Assembly: GCF_020520425.1 (NCBI RefSeq)
Contig: NC_079489.1
Location: 93,290,810 to 93,354,809 of the forward strand
From: Spinacia oleracea
Lineage: Eukaryota > Streptophyta > Magnoliopsida > Caryophyllales > Amaranthaceae
Reading direction: 5' to 3'
Length of the DNA: 64,000 nucleotides
A program made the translations under genes and the position numbers. Below are positions 33,351 to 44,971 of this stretch, in pieces. The notes beneath the pieces were generated by a model. The model saw only the letters and a program-made list of their open reading frames with translations, was not told where the DNA came from and did not search any database. The stretch's first letter is position 1. Each line of letters starts with the position of its first letter.

Positions 33351-36300
33351 TTCTAACTCTTTTTCTTTTCAATTTTTTCATTTATTTCTATTTTTAATCT
33401 AATTTATTTTATTTATTTGGTTATTTTATTGAAAAAAAAAATTAGAAACAACAAAAGAACAAAAATATTTTATTTTGATTTCACTTGAATTCGTATTTTT
33501 ATTTTATTTTTAGATTAGTTTTTCGTTCATCGTATTTATTCATTTGTTTTTGCGTGTTCTAACCTTTACTAACGATCCTAATGTTTTATTTTAGTGGTGC
33601 TTGATTTTTTTTAAAGATGTGTAGGTGCAAGATCGAGTTAATTCCGGAAATTTTAATGCATCGACAAGCCGCAAGTGGATCAACGATCTCGCGGCAACCA
33701 GCTACACTATGCGCTGCACCCATGCTAGCGAGCCCAGCGAGCGCTCCCTCGATACATCGAGGGATATCTCGACATTCATGACTGCCCAGCGCTCGCCTAG
33801 CGAGCCCGCTTGTCTGTTTTACCCAAATCGCCTCGTTCTCTGCCTTGCCCACTGGCGAACCAGCGACGTCGCTGGATTTCCCGCCTCCCTCTTGATTCAA
33901 AATATATAGACGAAACCCATCTCCTCTCTTTCACAAACCCAAGAGAAAACCCTCCCACCAGCTAGCGTCCCTCTCTCTCTCACCACCGTACCTTCTAACC
34001 GCCGGCGCACTATCACCTCACCGGCGTTCCGCCGGCACTGCATCACTAACGCACCACCGGCGTCTGTGCACCAGCCGCCCCTATCTGCTCTCCTTCACAA
34101 AGCCACGCACGAAACAGCACCACCCACCACCTGTTTGTCCTCCCTCGTCCAAACAACCACCACCTCACCGGCGCTACGCCGGCGTCGAACCGCTGCCTGA
34201 GACAAGCCCAGCCAACACCAGCCCGCCAGCCTTCCCTCTCCCTCCTTCGAATTCTTTCCCTTACTTGCGAACAGCAGCTCGTCGTTCGTCCTCCATCACC
34301 GCCGCCGGCCGTCTGCACTATGGTGGTCGGCGCACCCTCGCACCACCTTACCACCTTTCCCCCCTCTTCACCTCTCCAATCTCCCTCCTTCACCATTCTT
34401 TTGTCCAATAATTTAAAACCTTCACTTTTGAAATCAATTTGGGATTCTTGATTCTTTTGGGCTTTGGCAAATTATGTAATATTGGGCCCGTTTGTGAAAT
34501 TCAAGTAGTTTGCAACCAAATTATGGTCTTGGTGGTACACAAAGAGGTATTAAAATTTCTATTTTGCTAAACTTATTCACTTGAATCATATTTTGAAAAG
34601 AAAAATTGGAATTTGATATCGATATTGGTTGTTGAATTCGAATTGTTTCATTGTTGGTGAATATTATATGAATTATTTGTTGAGATTGGTTAACGCTCGT
34701 TGGTTGTTGAGTTTGAATTATTAGCATTGAGCGAAAATTGTTATTGATTGGATTGCTCGTTGGGATTGATCGTTGAATCTTGAAGTATGCACCGTCTTGG
34801 TTGATTGGAGTATTTTAAATGGTGGTTGTTGCATCATGAAATCAACAAAACCAACTAGCTTTCGCCCAAATCCACCACATCCATGGAGATTGGCTCTTTG
34901 CGTCGTCAGTTTGAAGCTTCTGGCCACACCGCTTCTACTGTCGACAGTTCTACCGAGTCATACTCGGCAGATGAGGCTCATCACGAGTGAGCACTTTCCA
35001 TCTCTCTCCCTTGTTTGAGTTATTTTGTTGCTATTTTCACAGTGAGGGCACTGTGTTTTGTTTACCTTGGGGGAGGGATATCTATCTTTATTGCTTTCTA
35101 GTATAGTTTTATTGTTTTGTTTAGGTGTTGTACGCTTTGTACCATCCATTAGGGGTGGGAGTTTACGTGCAACGAAAAAAATGTACTGCTTTCCTAGTGT
35201 TATTGTTCAATTTAGTTGCATTTTTACTTGCATTCATATGTCTTTATACCCTGCATTATGGAATTGACTTTCAAACTATGTTCGGGCTTTATTTGACTCT
35301 CTTGAGCTTCTTTTGAACTTAGTTATGATTCTGAAATTCAGTCGGTCATGCTATACATTAATAACTGCTTGGCATTGTGTGAACCAATTGAATGGTATGC
35401 GGTAAGATGTTGGTCTCGTGTCAAGAATAGCTAGCCAATTATCTTGTAGGTCACCTTACTATGTGTTTGTGTGATTGATGTGACTTGTTATCGTATGATT
35501 TTGGCTTGAGATTCATTAGTAGTTTAGTTGCAACTCACGCATGCCGCGTATGACAGAGGCCATTCTTTTAGGAAGCCTTCAGACGAATTTAGAAACATCA
35601 GTTCCTGCCTTTCATACCATGTTGTAGCCTTGTCCGTTTATTGTTTTAACTCCACAAAATTGAGCCCTATTAGCCCCGTTGGTTACTTGTCCCGAGTCTA
35701 GCTTGGGGGAGCTTCGGTGTTCGTAATGGTTTCATTGATGTTGATTGATTGGCACACTAAGCCAATAGTTCGTGGTTCGAGGCTATGTTTGGATTTGTGG
35801 TTCGGAAATGGTGTATATTATTGTTGGCACCCAAGCTTGTAACAGTTAGCATTCCATTTATTTATGTACTTTCGATTTCTTATTTTGTTTCATTTCAAAA
35901 AAATATATATATAAAAAAAATAGAAAAAAAAGAGAAAAAAATAGAAAAATCAAAAAAAAATATGTTTTTCGTTTTTGTATGTAGTTTGAAAGCAGGGAAA
36001 GGGGAATGAAGAGAGATCATTGACATTATATTATGTTTTTCCCCTTGTTTATAACTTGGTTGATTGTTCGGGTTTCATGGTTCGATGGAGTTGGATTTGC
36101 GTTATTATCACGCCGACGCATATAGTTCACATTTGCTCCCCAAGTTGGACCTTACTCTCACTTTTTCCCAAATTATACCCTACCCTTCCTTTTCACCTAG
36201 CCCCATTACAATCTTATTATAAAGACCTCTTGATCGGCATGTTTGTTTTGTGATTGAATGAAAAATTGTTTCTTGCTATTGTCATCTTACCCCGTGTTGC

Positions 36301-36558
36301 ATCATATATTTATATTCTGCAAGGTATGCGGCGACGACTATCTTGATTGAGAATGGTTTGTGGCTAAGCTTGGTTGTTTCAATTGTGGATCATGATGCTT
36401 TGTGGTTCTATTTATATCCGAGCTAGATTTCTGTCTCAGTAACTCTGTTTGATTGTTTGCTCGAGAGTTAGGTTGGTCTTACCATGGTTTTATGAAAGTC
36501 ATGTGCGTCTTGTTTCTCTATCTTTGGTTTAGTGTTGCTTGGGGACAAGCAACAGTCT
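33351..36558 (+). other. Long noncoding interior of element 2
   Basis: 3.2 kb with no credible gene. Contains T- and A-rich tracts, a CT-rich and CCGCCGG-rich block (33900-34400) that looks like a plant 5'-UTR or untranslated leader, and extra copies of the polypurine motif CTTGGGGGAG at about 35069 and 35702. Minus-strand frames over the GC-rich block are composition artefacts. Confidence 0.7.
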
Positions 36559-36572
36559 AGCTTGGGGGAATT
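36559..36572 (+). promoter_or_regulatory. Polypurine tract of element 2
   Basis: AGCTTGGGGGAATT directly before the 3' LTR start TGATGAG. Confidence 0.75.
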
Positions 36573-37913
36573 TGATGAGTCATATTTGTATAGGGTATTT
36601 TAGGCGCATTTAGGTTGCATTATTAGGCATTTATATCATTTTAGTTGCATTTAGGATCACATTTGCATAAGTTATCGTTGTCGTACTCTATTACGCCCCG
36701 TTTGTGTTTTCTTAATGTTTAAGGTGATTTTATGGTCATTTGGATGCTTTCGGAGTGTTAGGAGTTGATTTGGATGATGAACGGATGGAATGTTGACTCG
36801 AGGATCATTGCATGTCTCTAGGGATAATTTTGAGTCAACAACGAAGCTAAACGACAGGTCACACGTCCTTATAGGCATTATAGAACAAGAGTTATGACAT
36901 AAACAAGATGGCTCGACTATCCGATTCGCCCAAAGCCCAAACCGATGGCCCGATTCCACTCCTTGGGCGTGAAAACCAGCGACGGACCAGCGGGCCCGCT
37001 GGTTTATGCGCCCAAGTGAATTCCGCGCGTGTTTTGGGCTTCGTGATCGTCCAATTAAATCTTAGCTTATGTAATTGTTATTTTTTCCTATTTTGTTTAG
37101 AATTTAGGAAGCATATAAATACTTTAAGGGAATGCTTTTATCCCTTATGCTTTTATTTTCCTAAGGTTTTAATTCTCCTAGAACTCCTCTTTCACGTTTT
37201 TTTTCTCTCTTTTCTTTTTCATGAACAAAAGTTTTTCTACAAACTCCATTAATGTAATTCTTTGAGGTACTATTGATATTCGTTTTTATTTTATTTATTG
37301 CTTTTAATTATGTTTTCATTCTTAGATTTGATTTTCATTGTTCGTTTCATGATTGAGTAGTTCACTTTTTAGGGTTTGGGAATCCATGTTTATATTATGA
37401 ATCTTTATTATTATTGTTGATGGTTTGATTATTCATTGATATTTCTAGTTGATTAGGTTTATATTGTTAATCTTTGCAATCTGATCAATTGTTTGATTAA
37501 ATCATGCTAATAAGGTTTAGAATCGAAAGATCGAATTTTAGAGGCTTACCTACAACTAGCGATTCTGATTATGTTAGCGATCGTACTGCATATGTTGAAT
37601 TGAGAGTGTTAAGACCCGACCGTAGGATTAACTTATGCTCTAGATAATTTGAATATTTGAATTGTTGATGATGTTTTGATTGATTCTGAACTATGAACAT
37701 GGTGAACCGTTGCCCTAGATCTTTTAGTTTACTTTTCTATTTATTTTAGTTTAAACATTCAAACCTAAATTTCGTGACATTGTTAGTTTCGCCATACCTT
37801 GAAAACTAGATTTAAATAACCATCTCTCTGTGGATTCGACCCTGCTTACCCTACTGCATTGTTAGGAGGTTTCGCTAGGATTTTATTTTTGACGGGTGTT
37901 CGACAGCCTATCA
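36573..37913 (+). repeat. 3' LTR of element 2
   Basis: 1341 bases; matches the 5' LTR apart from a deletion of about 120 bases and the absence of the solo LTR. Ends TATCA before the ATAGG duplication. Confidence 0.92.
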
Positions 37914-37917
37914 ATAG

Positions 37918-38721
37918 GAGGAGGAGGTTGATCCTGAGAATATTCCCCATGCTGATAGGATCCTCCGCTATGAGAACTCGGACGGGGAAGAGGTGGTGGA
38001 GACCATCCCTTTTGCTTCTCCTCCGTACCGGAAATCATATGATGATGTACCTGAGCATTATGCCGCTGTAAGTACTGTTGCATTTTTTTGAAACTGTTTG
38101 TAATCTTGTACTGGGGAATTGATCTTGGATTTTGTATGCGGGCGCCTCGGGCGAGAGTGCGTCGCTGGATGCTCTTGCTTGATTCTTGGAAGAGGCATTG
38201 TGCCAGGCTAACCCGGAAGCTTTCTGGCCGGGATAGAAAGGTGCCTTTCTTGATCTTGAAATTTGTATTCTGGAAATTTGAACTTGGATGTTGATTCTTG
38301 AAATTGTATTTTGTATACGAGCGCCGTCGAGACCGTAGAGGATCCGTTGACAGAGAACCCCAGGCATTCGTTTGGAGGTACAGGCGGTTCACGGCCCTTT
38401 GTTTCTTCTCCTCCTGGTTACTATTTCGGAGGAAGTGGTCCTCAGCCCTGGGGTGCAGATTCCTGGGCTTACTATGCAGAGATGGAGAGGATGCGCCAGG
38501 CTCAGATGTTTGGGTCGTACCAATATATGCCGATGCCGCCGCCGTATCAGTATTCCTCTCCTCAGCAGGGAGTTCATCCTACCACTGCCACACTTCGCAT
38601 CTCGGAGCAAGATCCTAGTACCCTTGGGACGGAGCTGGATCAGGAGTTGGAGCACCTCAGGAGCCGGAACAGGGGCAAGGCACCTGTGGTTGATATCACT
38701 GCTGGTGACGACTCTGACTGA
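37918..38721 (+). CDS. Plant mobile domain (PMD) protein, exons 5-7
   Basis: Exon 5 (37918-38067) follows the ATAG acceptor and reads EEEVDPENIPHADRILRYEN to PEHYAA, in phase with exon 4. Exon 6 (about 38142-38240) reads APRARVRRWMLLLDSWKRHC to LSGRDRK; the expected acceptor AG appears as GG. Exon 7 (about 38320-38721) reads AVETVEDPLTENPRHSFGG, then a Pro/Tyr/Gln-rich stretch (YQYMPMPPPYQYSSPQQG), and ends GKAPVVDITAGDDSD and TGA. Its acceptor is also unclear (TATACG where TATACAG would fit). Total product would be about 650 residues, a normal PMD protein size. The low-complexity C-terminus is not part of the fold. The two weak acceptors add to the frameshift in exon 3 as signs of decay. Confidence 0.7.
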
Positions 38722-39631
38722 CCCTGTATGGTAGCGAGTTCCAGCTTGCCTGAGTTGATTTTGTATAGGTTGTATTGTATTGTATTTGTATGGATTGAAA
38801 CTTGAATTTTTGTATGGTTTGTATGGCTTTGAACTTTGAATTGGTTTGCAAATTTGAAGATTGGTTTTTTGTATGCTTGAAAGTGTGGAATTGTATGCGT
38901 TGTGTGTGCCTTGAAATTTGTGGCTAGATGCATGCATGAGAAATTTGCCAAAAAATTTTGAAAAAATTTGCCCATTTTTTCGGGTGTATATACCCACTAT
39001 AATCCCCCAATTTGACTGAGGTTTTTTGGTTAGGAAAAGTGCAAGTCAAAGTATATTCAACTTTTGCTATGCATATGCAGACTCGACTTAGAACGCCGGT
39101 CTAGGACTTGGATGCTTGAATTTTGAAATGATCCGGCGACAAGCATTCACATCCGCCTAAGGGAAGTGTGTGTCGGCAGACGGCCTCCATACTTGACATC
39201 GGGAATGTCAAGTAAATTCCAAGTTTCGGTAGGCGCGGAAATGGTCACACACTTTGGTCGGGAACCGTATAGAGAGTCACCATTTCGTTGCCCCCGGGGC
39301 TAGCCCGAATGTAGAACACATCCGTTTGGGCAAAGGTAGAAATTCATTTTGCACAATATGGTTTTCGAAAAATGCATGAAATGCCTAGAAATTGAAATTG
39401 AAATCGTACTTGAATTTGTATTTGTAAAACTCGTTTTTCGGCACTTGTGCACGAGGTTTGGGAGCGTCCTTCCAGATTCAAAAATAGACTAACTCCCAAC
39501 ACGAAAAGTTGAGCAAAAGTGGGCGACGAGCCACTGTGAGCCATTGTCCTGGATGCAGGCAGTGGCGTTGGGCGCAGGGGCTGCGCCTGGCGCCAGTGTT
39601 GGCATCCAGTACTTAAGCAGATCAGTGGCTT
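38722..39631. other. 3' flank of the PMD gene inside the LTR element
   Basis: Noncoding, with GTATTGTATTTGTATGG-type low-complexity sequence after the stop codon. It includes the internal repeat at 39001-39056 and ends in CTT, the target duplication of the CACTA element. Confidence 0.6.
39001..39056 (-). repeat. Internal second copy of the polypurine-tract region
   Basis: CCCCCAATTTGACTGAG followed by GGTTAGGAAA and GCAAGTCAAAGTAT matches 24684-24735 next to the left LTR. The two copies flank the PMD gene in direct orientation. Confidence 0.75.
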
Positions 39632-42600
39632 CACTAGTGGAAAAAACCCCTATTGTAGCCCCCTTGTTGAGGGGGGCATACATAAGCACGCCTCAATAAC
39701 CACTTGGTCAACGCGGGTCAAACATTTTAATAACAGGTTGAGGGGGGCTTTTCGGGTGTTCGCTTCTATAGAAGTTGTTGAAGGGGGCTTTTAATTGCCC
39801 CCCTCAATAGACACTAGCTAAAGGGGCGGGCTTATGTTTGTTCGCTTCAACAGGGCTTCACAAGATTTAAAACAATTAAAACATAATTTTCTCACCCTAA
39901 ACCTTCTATTCCAACGCAAACGCATCTGAAGGAGTTCGAGTTCGCTGCTCTCCTCACCGCGCGGCTCCACCACCACCATCATCACCACCACCTTCCTCAC
40001 CGCGCGGCTCCACCACCACCTAAAGGCGAGTTTCCCCCGACGGTCGTCTTTCCTACCACCGCGCGACTCTGTTTCACACAATCTGTCAAGGTTAGTTTCT
40101 ATTCGATTCAGTTTCTAAGACCATGAATTCCAGTATTTACTGCTTGAGTGCGACCTACAAATTGGGGTTTTGGCCGAGTCTAATGGAAAGAAGTTAAAGT
40201 TGAAATGATGATGAGTATATATATCTTAGGTCTATGTTGTTTTTTCAATCTTCTTTTTGTAGATTTGGGTTCTCATGTTTCTTAGATCTGAACCTGATGT
40301 TCATTGAATATTCGCATTTTGCTAATTGGTTAACGCTGTGTATTTTTGTTTATGAATATAAGCGATGGAGCTTATTAATTTTGTACCATGCTTTGCCCTA
40401 ATTTCACTGTGTGTAAACACTGAGGAACAGGTAGTTTCTGGTATTATATTAGAGTACTATATTACTCTTGAAGCAACTGATGGTGACAACTGACATGAAG
40501 GGAAAGTGTGGCTGATGAACTCTACCGAAGTGCAGGACTTCAAGTTTGTGTGTGATGCTGATGTCCTGGAAGAGGGTTTTAGCAGCTAGGTATACACCAA
40601 TACTACCACGTTTTCCCCTTGACCTCTGCGGTTTAGAATTTACTCTGCACTTTCTCTTGTCTCGTATTTTGGAATTATGCTTCATTAATTTCTGAAAATG
40701 TTATCAAATCTTTCGATTAAGTGTTTCCAAGAGAAATTTGATGCACGGTCAACATCCAGATAAAAAAAAATACAACCTTTTTGAACTTTTGAATTCGTTC
40801 CCATTTTGCAAATTGGACCGCCTTTTATGTACAAAATTTATCTAATTTGTTGTTCAATGTCTCACATTTTATTGCGATTTTTGACATATTGTCCTGATGG
40901 TTACTGCTACGATATATCGAGTACTATGTTACTCTTGAGGTAACTGTTGGTGACAAATCTGAGAACTGAGATGGAGGAGGTCTATGAAGCGAAAGTGTGG
41001 CTGATGAACTCCATGGAATTCAAGTATGTAGGTGGTGATGATGCCCTGGAAGAGCTGCAGAGGTGTTTTAGCAGCTAGGTATGTACTTCCATGACCCATC
41101 CGACTATGACTTGAATCTTAGTCTGTGGTTTAGAATATGCTCTGAGTCTGGTGGTTTTTTCCAACTCCACTGTTAAACATGGAGTATTATAGATATTGTT
41201 CCACAGAGTAATAGCCATAAATATACAGAGTATGGTTTAGATTAAGGAAGTACAGTAAAGAACAGAATGTTCAGTAGTTGATTACCGCAACCTCTAACTT
41301 GCTAATTGTTCAATCACGGATCACTCGTCTTGTCAAAGTATCTGTATTTTTTTGTGGTAATTTCTCAGTGCAATTCAAATCTGTCTTTGTTACACTCGAT
41401 CTCTATGATCTGAGGCATTTTTTCGAAATCCGAGACTGGTATATTTCTGTGCCCGAAACCATTCAAAAACACAAAACTTTTTTTGTGTTAAACTGGTCAT
41501 CATTAACTAACAGAAAAAAATACTAGTGTTCGCTACAAAAGATTGTGGGATCTACGGGTTGGCGGTATAGCCAATCGTAGTTAAACTCACAGGCTCCAGG
41601 ATTCTATTTCTATTTTAAAGAAAATACTGCACTTAGAACTAAAGAAACTAAGGACTCATTTGATTCTTATTACATGACTAATATGCATTATTTTAACTTT
41701 CTAAAACTCATTTGAATCTATTTATGCACATTTAAGGCTCATTAGGTCGTTACAGGTCATGTTTAGAGCTAAAATGACATTTCCGCTCTCAACTTTGAAC
41801 TAAAGAACCTAAGGACTCATTTGATTCTTATTACAGGATTAATATGCATTAGATATATATAAATTAGAGTTGTTCCACCAACTAATCTTGGTTTGACAGG
41901 CATCAGCTTTCCCGGACACTAGCTTGAATGCTCACAGAGCAATTAGAAGTACATGTTTAGTTGCATGGTTTTCAACAACTTAATTATCTCTATAGTCTGC
42001 AACTATATCTTTTAATTTTATGCTTCAGTGGAATGTAAAGATAATATCGTGAGTGTAAACTTTGGTACTCATATATATTCTCCTTCCAATTTCAGGGATC
42101 AAGTCGATTGGAATAAAGTCAACACGGCCTTAATTAAGGTTTGTAATGCATGATCTAAAGGGGCCTAAGTGGTTGGATTAGAGAAATTTGTTAGATTAGC
42201 TCTCTAGCCTTTTGTCTTTAGTTGTTAATATTAGTTGTAATTTGTTAGACTAGAGAGGTGTTTAAAAATTGTAAACGTACGTACTATATATACGCTTTGC
42301 TCTGTTGGGTTAATGTAAAAGAAGTTAATGTAATGATTTATTATATTTATCAAAGATAAGCAGATTCGTATCTTTGCTATTTTGGTGTTGATTGGTGTAC
42401 AGGTTTCAATACTCAATGGAGTATATATCTAGATTTGGTTATTGCCACCTATTTTATATTTTAAAAGAATTTGAAAATAAAATTAATGTTGTTGAAGGGG
42501 GCTTTTAATGTACGCCTCAACAACATATGAATTTATGGCGCCAATGTACAGGTATTGGCGCAAAAATACAGGTCTGTTGTGGGGGGCATTTAAGAAGTGA

Positions 42601-42848
42601 GCCTCAACAGAGGTGTCTGTTGAGGCGGGCTTTTGGTAATGCCCCCCACAACAGGTCCTTTTTTTTCATTTGGATTTGGGCTGTTGAGGGGGGCTTTTGA
42701 AAGCCCCCCACAACAGATGAGCTGTTGAGGCGAACAAAGCCCGCCTCAATAGCTCACTGAGCTGTTGAAGCCCCGTCTGTCGAAGCGGGTCTTGTTCGCC
42801 TCAATAGGCCCAAAATGCCCCCCTCAACAGGTAATTTTTCTACTAGTG
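39632..42848. mobile_element. Complete non-autonomous CACTA transposon, 3217 bp
   Basis: Begins CACTAGTGGAAAAAACCC and ends TTTTTCTACTAGTG. The target duplication CTT is exact (39629-39631, 42849-42851). Subterminal regions carry repeated TTGAGGGGGGC / GCCCCCCTCAAC motifs in both orientations. The interior (about 40080-42420) has intron-like sequence and a duplicated short exon-like block but no transposase. Same family as the CACTA end at 5321. Confidence 0.9.
40455..41080 (+). repeat. Duplicated exon-like block in the CACTA interior
   Basis: Two blocks (about 40455-40592 and 40923-41079) share AAAGTGTGGCTGATGAACTC, then CTGGAAGAG, and TTTTAGCAGCTAGGTAT at the end. The second reads as an open frame MEEVYEAKVWLMNSMEFKYV ending LQRCFSS and stop. 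I do not recognise the product. Confidence 0.55.
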
Positions 42849-42895
42849 CTTGTTGCTCGAAATCTGCCCGCATTTTCGAATTGAAATTAGTAGAT

Positions 42896-42913
42896 TCCCC
42901 AGTGGAGTCACCA
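42896..42913 (-). promoter_or_regulatory. Primer binding site of the PMD-bearing element
   Basis: On the minus strand TGGTGACTCCACTGGGGA lies four bases after the LTR end CCCCCTACA. It resembles the TGGCGACTCCACTGGGGA primer site of Ogre/Tat elements, and it fixes the element on the minus strand. Confidence 0.75.
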
Positions 42914-42917
42914 GAAT

Positions 42918-44966
42918 TGTAGGGGGATTTTTTTGTGTCAAAACTTGTTTCCCGTTCTATAAGAGGGGCGGTTCTTTAGAAAACCGTAGAATTTTTGTAC
43001 CTCGAAGGAGTCGCCACCAAACATTGTTTAAAGTCTCGTTTGGAAAAACCGCAAGTGACTCTATTTTGGATAAGGCCTTGAATCCTTGAAACGGATGGGT
43101 GAGATCCGGGAACGGGAACAAAAATGCTTATTCCGCGAGCTTTAGAAATATTCAAGTACGTTGGCACAACATTATTTTCAAAATAAACCCTAGATTAGAC
43201 TATGTGGGTTTGCATTTAAAGCAAATTGAATCTCTAATTGTATGGTGGTCACTTTTGCTTTAAAGATTGATTTAAGGAACCTAAGTCCGGTTTGTCCAAA
43301 AATATCTTTGTTAAGCGTGATGTAACCTTTGCATTTTGTTGTATTTAGCATGTTGGTGATGAAAGCAATAAGCAAATAAAGCAAATAAAGCAACAATCAC
43401 AATACTAAATAAAGTGCGGAATTAGTAAATACAAGACCCCCTAGAAAAGGACTAGGGAGTAGGTCCACATTGCCTAGAAAGGGACTAGGCAAGTAAATAT
43501 GCGGAATTGAAAGTGCGGTATTGGAATTGCGGTATTGAAATTGCGATATTGAAATTGCGGTATTGAAAGTGCGGTATTGAAAGTGCGATACTAAAATTGC
43601 GGTAATGAAAGGTGCGATATTGAAATTGCAATATTGAAAGGTGAATAATTGAAATTTGTACTTGGGCACATGAGATTCGAACGCCAAGCGGCTCCTTAAA
43701 AGTAAGTGCGCCCGACACGAATTCAAAGCCAAAAATCTCAACTTGGGAGAGGTTGCTCATCCCAAATATCCTAGATTTTGCATGTTAAACTTGAACTTGA
43801 AAGCTTGAATATTGAAGTTTTGAACTTGAAATAATTGAAGTTTGAACTTGAAATGATTGAAATTTGAACTTGAAATGATCCTAGTTTAGGGAAATAACCA
43901 TGAACAACCCTAAACATGGTGGGATCTTGAAAATTGAAAACTTGAACTTGGATATTGAAAATGGAGTTTTGAATCTCAAAAGACTAAACCTTTAAATGTT
44001 AAAAGGTGTCATCTTTGATTACCCCATGTTTGAAGATGATTCTAGTCCAAGAGGTGATTGTAAACAACTTGGACATCCTCGAATCTTGAAAAATTTGTAT
44101 TTTGCATTTTGAAAAAGTTTGTATTTTTGGAAAACATGTATGATTGTTGCAAGTGGTGTTTTTTAATGATTAAAAACACCAACTTGCTAATCATTTAGAA
44201 ATCAAAGCAACATAGTAGATTAGAATGGGATTCGGATTTACCTAGTTAGATTTAGGCAAGAGCTCCCAATTGCTTTTGAATTTAGGAATTTTGTATGTGT
44301 TTTTGAGGAGTTTTTGAGTTGTATTTTGAGGCGTAATGTCGAAATTACGACGTTGTATTGTTGTTCTCCTCCTCATTATGCTGAAAATGAGGGGTATTTA
44401 TAGAAGGAATTGGTGCAAGGCACCAGCACACGTGAGCGCAGGGCGTTGGACCAGCGCTGGGCGCTGGTGACGTGGCTTGAATGCCGACAAAGCAAGGACG
44501 GGGAATCCGTCCTTGTTTCATCTTGTGGTGTTGTACCTGTTGTACGAATAGTACTAGGTTTGGAGTTTTGTATTTTCTTGGAGGTTAAGGCATCGTTTAG
44601 CGTCTAAAAACAAGCCTTTCTCTGGTTTTGAATTCCGGTATTACGGGACGGGGCCCGTCATGCTCAGTTTTGTGGGTCGGCGCCCGAATTTGACTTGCCT
44701 TATATGATTTTGAGTGGAAAAGGCCTAGTAAAACCAATGGGATGGTCTACCAGATGAGATTGTACTTGGATTTTGAAATTGAATTTGGAAAATTGTATTT
44801 TGTACCGAGAACCGAAAGGGGAACGGTCTCGGGGGTTGGATTTTGGATCTTGAATTTGGAAATATTCTTAGCAATTGGGATTTCCGCCTGGAGTTACTCC
44901 AATCACCTAACAAGGATAATGGTATCGTCATCATCCCAAAGGGGAGACACAAATTAGGTGTCTACA
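42918..44966 (-). repeat. 5' LTR of the PMD-bearing element
   Basis: 2049 bases matching 22638-24680, followed by CCAAT. The minisatellite at 43506-43640 corresponds to that at 23212. Confidence 0.9.
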
Positions 44967-44971
44967 CCAAT

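Larger units (their letters stand above)
27564..37913 (+). mobile_element. Gag-protease-only LTR retrotransposon (TR-GAG type), element 2
   Basis: LTRs at 27564-30394 (enlarged by a solo copia LTR) and 36573-37913, beginning TGATGAGTCATATTTG and ending TATCA. They are flanked by ATAGG on both sides (27559-27563, 37914-37918). Primer site TGGCGCCGTTTCCGGAGA at 30400 and a purine tract AGCTTGGGGGAATT before the 3' LTR. The interior codes for Gag and protease only. Inserted in intron 4 of the PMD gene, exactly at the splice acceptor. It shares architecture and the post-stop double hairpin with element 1, but its LTR differs. Confidence 0.9.
22638..44966 (-). mobile_element. Non-autonomous Tat/Ogre-like LTR element carrying an antisense plant mobile domain gene
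   Basis: LTRs at 22638-24680 and 42918-44966 (TGTAGGGGG...GTGTCTACA on the plus strand) are flanked by exact CCAAT duplications (22633-22637, 44967-44971). Orientation is minus: a TGGTGACTCCACTGGGGA primer site lies just inside the right LTR, and a purine tract AAAGTGGGGGC just inside the left one. Without the nested 10.35-kb LTR element and the 3.2-kb CACTA the element is about 8.8 kb, with about 4.7 kb of interior. No gag, protease, polymerase or integrase is visible. The only gene is a PMD gene on the plus strand, antisense to the element. Confidence 0.85.

Noticed and set aside
34046..34408. 120-codon minus-strand frame
   Set aside because: Falls on a CCGCCGG-rich, CT-rich untranslated-looking block of element 2; Arg/Gly-rich shadow.
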